Positions 21,354 to 31,331 of a DNA stretch of 64,000 bases are shown piece after piece. The stretch covers positions 186,001 through 250,000 of the forward strand of contig JACVVK020000385.1 in the NCBI GenBank assembly GCA_018292915.2, written 5' to 3'. This DNA comes from Batillaria attramentaria (lineage: Eukaryota > Mollusca > Gastropoda > Batillariidae). A model generated the notes under the pieces. That model was not told the origin of the DNA. It searched no databases and saw only the letters and a list, made by a program, of their open reading frames with translations. Position numbers and translations under genes: made by a program. How positions within the stretch are numbered: position 1 is the first letter of the stretch; each line of letters opens with the position of its first letter.

Positions 21354-21740
21354 GGAGCCAGGGTGGCCGAATGGTAGAGCGTTGGACTTTCAATGCTTGG
21401 GCCGAGAGTTCGAATCCCGGCCGCTGGGGCCAAATATTTGTGCTGGCCTTTTTCCTCGTTGCCCCCGTCTTTGATATCACCCTTATGTGGGGGGAAAAGG
21501 ACGTTAAACTCCTAAACACCCACCCACCCACCCTCTCTCTCTGCCTCTCTCTCTCTCTCCCTTCTTCCCCCACCCGGCCCCCACCCCCAGTCACGTGGCC
21601 TAATCGGTCGAGGTCGTAGAGGATCTAGTGTCATTGGTTAGCACTTGGAGAGGGGAGAACCGGCAACAATAACACAAAAACAGACAAAATAAAATGAAGT
21701 TTGGAGAAACAACTTTGTAGGACGGGGCCGTTCCTCCTTG
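20126..21740. repeat. Tandem duplication, unit 2
   Basis: It repeats 17819 onward from a palindrome with one mismatch (20128-20155) to TGTAGGACGGGGCCGTTCC near 21716-21735. Microsatellite lengths differ, and it contains an additional degenerate internal repeat of the TGACGTCAAA segment (21060-21300). Confidence 0.8.
21351..21533 (+). mobile_element. SINE-A copy inside duplication unit 2
   Basis: Counterpart of 18770-18944 with the same variant head and body, preceded and followed by TC repeats. Confidence 0.85.
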
Positions 21741-22153
21741 TTTTCTGCTGCCCTAACTCTTTGCCAGCTCCAGAAGTGTTCCTCCCAGGTCACAGGTGAA
21801 ATCCACAGAGGGCTCGAAAGCTGGCTCAATTTTTATTGCTATGGAGCTATGGAGGTCCGTATAGTTTTGGGACTGCGGGACAGGGCCGCACTTCGCGCTT
21901 CCGGCGTTAGCCAGCCCCGGGAACTACGGCACGTGTCATACCAAGGGAAGCACCCCCAAACTCGCACCCGTGAAGTGGGTGAATCTCTGCTATGTGGCAA
22001 CAGCCTCCCCATTGGGCCCATAGCACACCCGTCTGGGTAGGAGCCAACCTAGGTAGGAAAAAAACCCCGCCTCGGCTGGAATTCGGTACCCGGGTATCCC
22101 GGTCCATGGTCCGAAGTGCTAACCTCTACACTACACACCACCGGGGGCCGGTG
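21741..22153 (-). mobile_element. SINE-B copy
   Basis: The minus strand begins in a tRNA-like head (GTAGTG...GTTAGCACTTCGGACCATGG, then a B box) and has the ~490-bp body found intact at 29403-29895. This copy lacks part of the middle. It ends in a T run on the plus strand (the poly-A tail). Confidence 0.75.
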
Positions 22154-22392
22154 TACGTTTTGTATTCGGTTTATGCCAGACTTGTGATAGAAGCGTCAGT
22201 CAAACAAGGGAGTGCACATCCTCACTTGCAAGGAGACTCTCACTATAATGTGCTGCAGCAGATACACGGTCATGTCTACAGGCGAAGGCGCTTGGCTTGG
22301 CGGAAAAGGTAGGTCTTCCAGTTTAATAGAAACTGACACAGTGTGGGAAGAGTTCAGAGTTTCTCTGGCAGAGAGTTCCAAACACTTGGGGT

Positions 22393-23290
22393 TAGAAAAC
22401 TATGTTCGCTGTGTTTTTCATTGGCGGACCGCTGAGTGCGTGTTGGTTGGTGTAGGACAGATAAATAAGAGACATCGTTTCATTTTTGTTGAAATCAAAT
22501 CTCTTACAAGCTAAAATATTCTTACAACCAAACCACCACAATCACAAAAAACAAAGTGAAGGCAAACATCACGAAAGTTTTTTTTTAAATTATTATTATA
22601 AAGCAGCGGATGTACCCGGCTTTGCCCGGGCGGATGATGTGATCTGTCTAGTGTGTGTTTTCCCTGTTCAGTGCAGTCTCTGCACATGGGACAACACACA
22701 CAGACAGACGCTGTTTATTTATTTATTTAGAGTTAGAAGAGATGTCGCCGGCCAGTTTAAAGGTCTGCAATCTCAGCAAAAGGCCTCAAACATAGCGGGT
22801 TTTTTTTTTTTTTAAAACTGCGACTCCTTCGACTGTGCATAATCCAGGCAACTCTGTCACAGTTGCAGAGTTTTCAGCGCTTCGGGGACCCTTATAAAAC
22901 CAGAGCACGAGTTTGCCGTGACAATTATTTGGCTTTTTGTCAGTGAGCGAGATACATCGCTACAGTGTCTAGCTGATGTTGAGTGCTGCACGATCTTTCT
23001 CGCTCAGTGTCAAAACGCAAACTGAGCTGTGAAATCAGGCTGCCCTTGGCTTTTATTGGGGTTTCTGGGACGCTGAAAACTCTGCACTGTGACAGAGTTG
23101 ACTGTGCTTGCACAGTCGACTCTGTAAGTTTTTTTCACACTTCGGAAAGCTTTTTGTTGGGAGCGTAGATCTTTTATGCACTGAAGTATCCCTAGGTCGA
23201 AACTATTTGTTTGCAGATAAATCGAGAGCGACACATCACAATCAAAACAGGATGTGTGGCACTTACAGATTTTGGTGTGATACACGATGC
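22393..23290. repeat. Dispersed repeat interrupted by a MITE
   Basis: Parts of 22393-22800 (GTGTTTTTCATTGGCGGACCG, GAGTTAGAAGAGATGTCGCC) and 23165-23280 (GTCGAAACTATTTGTTTGCAG) match continuous sequence at 30403-30530 and 35280-35560. The intervening MITE is absent there. Confidence 0.65.
22818..23128. mobile_element. MITE-like element with ~30-bp internal inverted arms
   Basis: CAACTCTGTCAC... GAGTTTTCAGCG at 22849-22879 pairs with 23071-23100 with a single 1-nt indel, and outer arms (TCGACTGTGCA) also pair. There is no open frame. A related site at about 35450 lacks it. Confidence 0.75.
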
Positions 23291-23769
23291 ACCGGAACAA
23301 TGGCAATTGCCGGCAATTAGACATGCTGATGAGTCTCACAGAGTACACTAGGGTTTCCCGTGATCGACACATGACTGTGTTTTCTTGAAACGACGTTAAC
23401 AGATTAGAACATATCATCAGAAAATGAAAGTGTGCACCAGAAATTCAACAGAAACGTGAAAGAATTTGCTGATATCAAAAGCGCACTCAAATTATGATAT
23501 CAAGATAAAGAAAGTGTGCTCACAAAACCAAAGAAAAGGTACATAGAATGCAAAACAAATATTGTATTGTATACTTTTTACAGTATCATTACCGTGGTAA
23601 GAGAAATTCGGGCTGATTTGGAAGAAGCAACTGACAAAATGTTATGGGATGACATTTAATTTGGAATAGTAACAAAGGTGTCGCTAAAGCCGAAAACATG
23701 CGCTCAGATAGGTCAAATTTATAATATATATAAAAACAAACCCCCTCCACATTGATTTTGAACAGAAGT

Positions 23770-24320
23770 TTGAATCAGATGAAAGCAATATGGCGGATGT
23801 AAATTTAAGTAGAACACGACAGCATAAATCTGTATATCAATAATCAAGAACGGAAAACATAAAATGATGACAATGATATTGACACTCAATCTGAGCCAGT
23901 GCCTATGAGTAAGTATGCATGCTCATTCAGTTTGTATTAATCATGTGTCTGGTGCATGTAAGGTTGTCTTATATATCTGTCAACGAAATACCAAATATAG
24001 CAATAAATACAAGAGGCAAGAATGTTGATATTTGATCTTATGCTGATCTTTGAATCAAATGAAAGCAAAATAGCGGATGTAAATTTAAGTAGAACACGGC
24101 AGCATGATGCTGTCTCAATAATCAAGAGTGGAACACCAGAAACGATGATAATGATATTGACACTCGATCTCAGCCAGTGCCTGTCAGTCAGTATGCATGC
24201 TTATATACAATTTGTATTAATCATAATTGTGTCTGGTGCGTTAAAGGTTTTCTTTTATGTCTGTAAGTGAAATATCGAATATATCAATACATACAAGAGG
24301 TAAGAATGTTGACTGCAGTT
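23770..24320. repeat. Tandem duplication of ~280 bp
   Basis: Two diverged copies (23770-24045 and 24048-24320) share GCGGATGTAAATTTAAGTAG, GAT...GATATTGACACTC and ACAAGAGG(C/T)AAGAATGTTGA. AT-rich and non-coding. Confidence 0.75.
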
Positions 24321-24837
24321 TGCAGTTCTTTTTTTATATATATATATTCTCTAACGTCATATTAAAAACGTCATATTAAAAAAATATAAGCAGTTTGCAG
24401 TTCTAGTTAAACGCTTCCATGCATTATAGGTGAGTAGAAGATGTGTTTCAAGTTGATTCTGACTGGACAATAATTTTGTTACATTTGCATGTGTGTTACA
24501 CGACGATTTGCAATTGGTCTTTGAAGGAGGAAGTGTTTTAAGTACTGTTATCGGTTGTTGCTGCATTACGTCCTAAATTAACTAGATCCGTGTTGTGATG
24601 TGTTTTGTTATTGTTGCTGTTGTTTTGCGCTTACACGTTTACCTTCCTTCATAGTGTTTTATTGACATCATTGTTAGGGACCGCTCTAACATTGTATTGC
24701 GCCGTGAGAGATAAATAAGGTATTTTGAACTTTAATATGAATATGAACTCCACCACTAAAAACAACACCAACAACAAATCAGCAGCCTGCAAAAAACAAA
24801 TAACAGAAACCCGAACAACAACAACAACAACAACAAC

Positions 24838-24870
<33 letters not shown>

Positions 24871-24955
24871 TATATATGATGATGAAGACTTGACAAATCC
24901 CATGACAAAATAAAAGTTATTTGCTTTTGGACGAAAAACGACATGACGTTAACTC

Positions 24956-25003
<48 letters not shown>

Positions 25004-25330
25004 AACCTCAGTTGCATGCGGATCGCATCAGGCCAAAAAAAAAAAAAAAAAAACCTACTTGAACTTTTTTTTTTTTTTTCTCTCTCTTTTTTTTTTTGCT
25101 ATGGCTGAGCGCTCCTCTTCATTGGTTCCTTTTGTTTTCACACACATTACTTATTCTACGTACTATATCAGCATACAAAAAACCCCCTCCAACGAAAGGA
25201 AACACAACCAACATAATAACATAAAAAGAGAGAAAGGTCATATCTTTGTTTAGCAGTGCGTGCGTGCGTGCGTGCGTGCGTGTGTGTGTGTGTGTGGAGG
25301 TGGAAGTGTGTGGAAGTGGCAGATAATTTT
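24321..25330. repeat. Low-complexity interval (CAA)n, (CA)n, long poly-T
   Basis: Contains (ACA)n/(CA)n at 24815-24868, a ~45-bp T run at 24957-25001, an A run at 25036-25053 and (TGCG)/(TG) at 25257-25295. No gene. Confidence 0.85.
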
Positions 25331-25333
25331 TCA

Positions 25334-25887
25334 TCATATCACATCACCAAATCTTACGTATTTTTCAAAATCATACAGGTGTCTAATCGGTGTTCTAGAT
25401 TCAGTTTTCTTCCATATGCTTATACACATTTTCCCAATCAGTATTAAATGATTCAGTATTTTGATATGCTCTTTGGACACATTCTCCATCTTTTTCACCC
25501 CAAACAAAACATCTGTCAAACTTAACTTACACTGTTTACCCGTGAGTCTCAGTATGTCATCTTCAACACAGTCCCACTGTTTTTTAGAAGCTGAACATTC
25601 ATAGAAAAAATGTTCTATAAAGTCTGTCTCTGTGCAGTACGAACACCTGTTACTGTCCTTTACCTTCATTTTACATAGCATAATATTTGTTGGGTAAATG
25701 TTGTGCAATATTTTCCAGTGTAACTCTTGGAGTCGTATTTCTTGTGTTGTGCGTTGTGCGATAGACCAAGTATCTCTATCGATAGCAACATTAACGTTAA
25801 CTCTTTATCTGGTAGGGAAAATAAATTAACTATTTTCGTAAACGAGTGCTTTAGACGTTTGAACGGATACATCCACCCCAGCTCCAT
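25334..25887 (-). mobile_element. LINE C-terminal fragment with Cys/His motif
   Basis: Two overlapping minus-strand frames encode a LINE C-terminus: RCSYCTETDFIEHFFYECSA has the C-x2-C...H-x4-C spacing typical of the cysteine motif after LINE RT domains. The frame changes near 25690. This is a dead fragment abutting the 3' flank of the TLR gene. Confidence 0.65.
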
Positions 25888-25892
25888 ATAAG

Positions 25893-25955
25893 TTTCTATT
25901 AGAGTTCTTTATCATCTAGTCAATTTAGTGACACGCCAGGCAGAATCTCAGTGAT
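25893..25955 (-). pseudogene. Relic duplicate of the TLR gene 3' end
   Basis: The segment repeats, with few changes, the last codons (EILPGV region, GAGATTCTGCCTGGCGTGT), the stop area and 3' flank that occur at 26090-26150. About 195 bp separates the copies. Only the end of the gene is represented, so it is a scrap of an earlier duplication. Confidence 0.6.
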
Positions 25956-25960
25956 CGCGG

Positions 25961-25966
25961 TTTATT
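25961..25966 (-). other. Possible poly(A) signal of the TLR gene
   Basis: AATAAA on the minus strand, about 165 nt after the TLR stop codon. It is the first exact hexamer downstream. Confidence 0.35.
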
Positions 25967-26126
25967 CTCTGTACTTTTATTCATGTGGCTGTGAACCAGT
26001 CGTTTGCCTTTTCGATAATTTGTCATTCTGTCATTACGTGACTTCAGAAGAGGGTAGTGAGGGAGTCCGATAGTGACGGAGTCCGATAGATTTCTATTAG
26101 AGTTCTTTATCATCTAATCAAGTTAG

Positions 26127-28547
26127 TCACACGCCAGGCAGAATCTCGTGCAGAGCCAGACCCATGCGTCGCCAGAACGACTCTCTAGCGTCAGGCTCAT
26201 CCCCCCACTCGATGTAGGTCACGGTCTTCATCACCGCCATCATGGCCGGCGTCAGTTCACGTGCTGGGATGTCCTCCAGCAACACCACAATCAGCACGTC
26301 ATCAGTCTCCAAGGAGTGATTCAGGCACAGCTGTAACTCATACTGGCACCACTGGCTTTTGGCGAACTGACGAGAGAAAATCATCAGCATCTTCTTGCTG
26401 GTTTCAACACTCTCCATGATGTTCTCCACAATGGCACCGCCCGGTAGGAAGTCCCTTTGGTGGAGACATAACTTCAGTTCCAGCAAAACCTCAAGCTCCG
26501 GCATGAGGTGGTCCCGGACCCAGGGGAAATCCTCGCTGTCGTAGGCCACGAAGACGTCATACTGGAAGTTCTGTTCGCGGAGTCTCCTCATCCTCTCACC
26601 ACGACCTCGACGCGCCTCGAACACCAGTAGGCGAATGTGCCAGCGGTAGCGGTAGAGTCCAGTACAGGGAAGCATGATGAACAGGAACAGGGATATGGTG
26701 GCGATAATGATTATGTTGGCCTCTTGGCTCAACAGACACGGTTGTTCTACTGCAAAAAACGATTGCACCGTCGTGTTAATCAAATTGTAGCACGTGTAGC
26801 CGGCAGACGTACCGTCGACGAACAGAGAGGGTTTTGACAGAATCCAGCGTTGAAACCAAATTATTTCGCACGTGCACTCGAAAGGATTTCCGCTCAGGTC
26901 AACTCCTCGGAGTCGCTGACGATTCCTGGCAAGGTAAAATGCAGATTCGCTTATGACTGACAGCTGGTTTAAGCTCATATTCAGGAGTTTCAGACGAGGC
27001 GCATACAGGAAGACATCTTCAGGGAGGTGAAAGAGATTGTTATCACTCAGATCAAGCACCTCTAGTGACTCCAAACCCTCGAACATACCGGCAGTTATGT
27101 AACTAAATCTGGTCGATCTGAGCAAAAGTACAGTCAGATTTGTCAGATGGCCAAACAGCTGCTGGAATCGAGTCTCGTCCACAAGTTTAAAGTCATTGTG
27201 GGTGAGTGAGAGAGACCGTAACTCGGGGCAGCCCCAAAAAGCATTGGGACAACGCTTCTTGTGTCACTGAAATGCAGGGCGTTGTAGTCAAGTTTGAGCG
27301 ACTTTAAAAGTGGACTTTGACAGAGCTGATATCTGTGTACACCCCACCGGTTTCTTTGGCCAGACAAATCCATCACCGTCAAACTTGGAAGACGATCCCA
27401 AAAGCTGCTGGTGTATGCGTCTTCATACGTCAACTGATTTCCTCCTAAGACAACCATTTTAATTTCGGCAGACAAAAGAAGGAGAAATCCAGGCCTTTCA
27501 TATGCAGTATATGGCAGTATTTGATTGCCTGATAGATCCAGCGTGTTAGCGACGGGAACAGTGAGAACACAGGACCACAGTTCACTGTAGCGACACTACA
27601 GCTTCTGTTCAGCTGAGGCTGGTACTGATGTGGGTGATACCTCAGGATGTTGTTGCGGGTGAGAACGAGTGTCTGCAGTTTTGTGTTGGGACACTCGAAG
27701 GGAACGTTCTCCAGTAGTCGACACTGAGTGCTCTGGTGGAGTATCAGTGTCTCCAGTGATGGGATGCTGAACACATCAGACAGATCCTTACAGGTCAGGG
27801 ACAAAACGAAACTCAGGTCCAGGTGGACTAGGCTGGTTAAAAGACGAAGAGACTGGAGATTTGTGACATTCACTTTCTCGCCACCATTGCCTCTGATAAT
27901 AAGGCGTTGAGGCCTGGCAAGTGAGAAAAACACGCGATGTCGACTACGCGAAAAAAGTGTTCGAAAATTTCGAGTTCTTGCAGTGTGGGCGAGGGATTTC
28001 TCAAAACGCTGCCATCAAGGTGCTTGCACTCATAGAAAATGGCATAACTCAGATGCAGTGTTTCGAGTGACGGGAGGCTGAACAAGGCTGACATAGCTTC
28101 ACACGTAAGGTCGCTGTACGTTAAATCGAGGGCGGTGAGGTTTCCAAGGTCACGAAAGCTGCTGGTGTTTACGTAGTACATGTACACGGAGAACAGGTCT
28201 AACCTGGTGAGGCTGGACACATTCAGAAAGCCGTCTTCTCGTAAGTAAGCATATCTGTGCGATTCCAGGTTTACAAATGTTATGTCTCTTGGCATCTTTG
28301 GGATGTAAATGGATTCCCCACTGGGAACATCCCAGTAACAATCCGCACGTGAACCCCGGCATGTACACAAGCCGTCACCACAAGTGTACCCTGTTTCCTT
28401 TTCTGCAGCACGACGTGTTCTGGACACGCTACGTCTGCGATGGTGTAGTGAGGTATTGACATGGCGACCAGCACTCAGTGAGGTGCCGGTCAGTATCCAC
28501 ACACCGACAACAGCTGCACACAGGCAGACATAGCACATACCTGCCAT
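26127..28547 (-). CDS. Toll-like receptor (LRR-TM-TIR), frame broken three times in the ectodomain
   Basis: A cell-surface or endosomal pattern-recognition receptor. From the ATG at 28547: signal peptide (hydrophobic CLCAAVVGVWILTG), a Cys-rich start, leucine-rich repeats (FxNLxxLxxLDL pattern), an LRRCT-type cap (NPFECTCEIIWF), a transmembrane helix (IIIIATISLFLFIMLP), and a C-terminal TIR with box 1 YDVFVAY, box 2 LCLHQRDFLPG (BB-loop Pro present) and box 3 FW, then stop. The product is about 806 aa, on a single exon. The reading frame slips near 27895, 27545 and 27235; each needs one missing base restored, all in the same direction. The slips fall only in the LRR part, while the TM/TIR frame is open for 351 codons. 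This is either a young pseudogene or assembly errors. It lies about 8.2 kb past the 3' end of the MyD88-like gene, same strand. Confidence 0.85.
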
Positions 28548-28619
28548 CCTGTCTGCTGCGGTCTCTTGACGTGTAGTTACTGTCCGTCCTGACGTCTGAA
28601 CGGCAAGAAGAACCTAGAA

Positions 28620-29390
28620 TCAAACAGAAAAGTCAGCTTATAAATAAGAGTGTTTGCCAGCCTCATTTTATCGTTTATGTACTTGTTTGCCCACGACCCA
28701 ATTAAGTCAAACAGTGTTTGGTTAGCATTGTCAAGGTCATCAAAACTAAGGGACAAAATGAGGAATAAGTTTGATATGTCCCTAATTTTATTGCTTAAGT
28801 GTTGACTGGCCACAGACATTTCAAAAGGTTATGAGATGTCTGTATTCAATTTAATTTAATTTTAAATTTGATTAAAATTTTACAAAAACACTTCCAATGA
28901 CGACTAAAAACACAACCAAAACCAGACAAAATTTTACACAAAAAATAACGAAACATCGATACTTTTGGCTTTTTAAAGGAATCCTTTTGCCTAAACATTT
29001 TCTTTCTGTGCCATTTTCTAGAACAACACCAACAACAAAAAAGGATTTAAAGTAAAACCACATTCATACTGAGACCATTTCTTGAATTACATCAATTGTT
29101 TGGTAATTTGATTACGCAACTCAAATATACTTACAGCTTGGAGAAGGTTAATTTACAAAATCTTCTTCAAACCTGGGCCAGCCCGTCATCAGCCGGCAAG
29201 GCAGTGTGTCTGAGGCAAAGTTCTTGAGACAACGCACAGCTCTCAGTTCGCCAGGAAATTATATATCCCTGGCATGACTATGGTGAGAGGTGATAACTCA
29301 CCATAGCTCAGCGGTATTTACTTCGCACACTACAGCTGTGAATTTGCTGTCAGCAGGTTAAGAGGCTGAGGTTGAACAGCGTTCTTTAAA
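28620..29390. other. Upstream region of the TLR gene, no gene seen
   Basis: AT-rich sequence that must include the TLR 5' UTR and promoter. A small perfect hairpin (CTATGGTGAG / CTCACCATAG, 29278-29306) is the only structure noted. Confidence 0.4.
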
Positions 29391-29402
29391 ATTCCATACG
29401 AA

Positions 29403-29895
29403 CCGGCCCCCGTAGTGTAGTGGTCAGCACTTCGGACCATGGACCGGGAGACCCGGGTTCGAGTCCCAGCCGAGGCAAGCGGGATTTTTCCTACCTAGGT
29501 CGGCTCCTACTCAGAGCGTGTGTGATATGGACCCATTGGGGAGGCAGCTGCCACACAGCCGAGTTTCACCCACTTCATGCGTGCGACTTTAGGGGTGCTT
29601 CGTTTTGTATGACACGTCTTATGATGTGGATGATTACACGGCCGGCACCGCAGGTGCCGTAGTTCCCGGGCCTGGTTAATGCTGGGATATTTATGACAGG
29701 AAGCGTGGAATGCGGCCCTGTCCCGCAGTCCCAAACCACACGGACCTCCATAGCATCATCTTACCATCATCCTCATCTCCATCATATTGCATAATAAAAT
29801 TGCCCCAGCTTCCGAGCCCTCCGTGGATTCTACCCATTACCTGGGAGGAACACCACTGGAGCTGGCAAAGAGTTGGGGCAGCAAAAAAAAAAAAA
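29403..29895 (+). mobile_element. SINE-B copy, full length (~490 bp)
   Basis: A tRNA-like head (GTAGTGTAGTGGTCAGCAC, B box GGTTCGAGTCC), a long unrelated body and a poly-A end. It is flanked by TCCATACGAA at 29393-29402 and 29897-29906, a target-site duplication. Confidence 0.88.
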
Positions 29896-29906
29896 ATCCA
29901 TACGAA

Positions 29907-30900
29907 ATGACACTCAAAAAGGAGAACCTCTCCGAGACCCCAACTGAACCAACACCGAGTTAAGCATCTAGCTTTGTCATAACTGGGTTGTAGCAGAGTT
30001 TTGGCTTAGTATGTGCGGGTGTCGCGGTGTAGTTTTGGGGATGTCGTGGTGTAGAATGTGGAGTGTCGTGTGAAGTATGTACGGATAGTGGCGTAGCAGG
30101 TCTAGTGTCGTACGTTGGGTGTCGTAATGTCGCGTTTACTTGTAGCAACACATAATAGTGAGAGTAAACAACTGTTACCGGAGCTGTAGTGGATTACACA
30201 TCTCTCGTGATACTCGTAAGAGCAGTTGATCCAGACTTGACGACAGATTTTGTAAGTGACTTAGTCATCATAACATGACTACAAACAGGAACTCTTCACG
30301 TCATCCCGGCTGTGTTTCCGTCACTCAGAGTATGAACAAGTGGAAAAACCAGTCTCACGTTCTCTGTACTTTTTAAAAATTATATTTTTGCCTTGCATAG
30401 AGTTCCAAACACTTCGAAATAGAAAACTGATAGAACGTTCATCGAATGTTCGCTGTGTTTTTCATCGGCGGCCCGCCGAGTGCGTGTTGGTTGGCGAGTG
30501 CAAAGCATGGCAGATAATGACAATGACAACGACAAACATTTTTATTCAGTGATGGCTTTTGGCCCATAACTGAAGAGGAGGGGGGGAGGCACGCAGTTCA
30601 TCGTAACTGTATCTAGACAAAGGAAATTGTGATAACATCCAAGGACAATATTAAATAACAACATACGAACTAGAATCCTGCAACCCCCCCCCCCCCCAAA
30701 CCAAAAAAATGCAGGAAAAGTTTACCACTAACCACTGCAGTAGTCTAGGACTGCTCTCCGGTGTCACGACGTTGAAACGCTGTAGAAACATAACAGGAAA
30801 GGTTTCTCGTCAACTCTTGACAACTATCAGCCATCAGCACAGAAAACCTGAACTGTGAATGGCAGACAGATAAATAGAAGACATCATTTTCTTAAAATTG
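29907..30900. other. Interval with degenerate repeats, no gene
   Basis: 30000-30130 shows loose GTGTCGTG-type repetition. 30403-30530 matches the dispersed repeat at 22393. 30866-30896 (ATAAATAGAAGACATCA) recurs at 35276-35305. Poly-C at 30681-30696. Confidence 0.5.
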
Positions 30901-31184
30901 TGATGGTGCCACAAAACCCAAGTATTATGTCAGGTCATGTTTTTGAATATGTACTCTGCCCATTTTTGGGCTCTTGATGTACTGGTCCCGCCGACACCAA
31001 TACTCATCATGTTGTGCCAAGATATGGTTGGCGGGACCATTTTGTATGCATGTTTTTTAACCATTTTTGGTTCTTATCGTGACGCTTTAATAAAAGCTGT
31101 CCTTTCCACCTTAACATTGCTTTCATTTTGTTTGTGTAGTGCAGATGCGTAAAAGTTTTTATGTGTAACTCGAGGAACATAAAT
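30901..31184. repeat. 284-bp direct repeat, left copy
   Basis: Practically identical to 34997-35280. It begins TGATGGTGCCACAAAACCC and ends GAGGAACATAAAT, includes AATAAA, and has a 10-bp stem TGGTCCCGCC (30983-30992) / GGCGGGACCA (31030-31039). The two copies bracket LINE copy 1. It could be an LTR-like terminal repeat of an unidentified element. Confidence 0.8.
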
Positions 31185-31331
31185 TAATTTTACGTGTCTG
31201 CATGTTTAGCCTGGCCAGCGGGCCTAGCAGACGATCAGCGCATATCAGCCAATCAGAATCACGCTTGTCACTGTAGGGCGGACATGCGCACTAGCCTCCC
31301 TCTCTCTACCAGATTTTCTGCAAGGAGGCTA

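Noticed and set aside
26127..28547. Four separate LRR/TIR genes
   Set aside because: The pieces join in order into one TLR once the three single-base frame slips are recognised.
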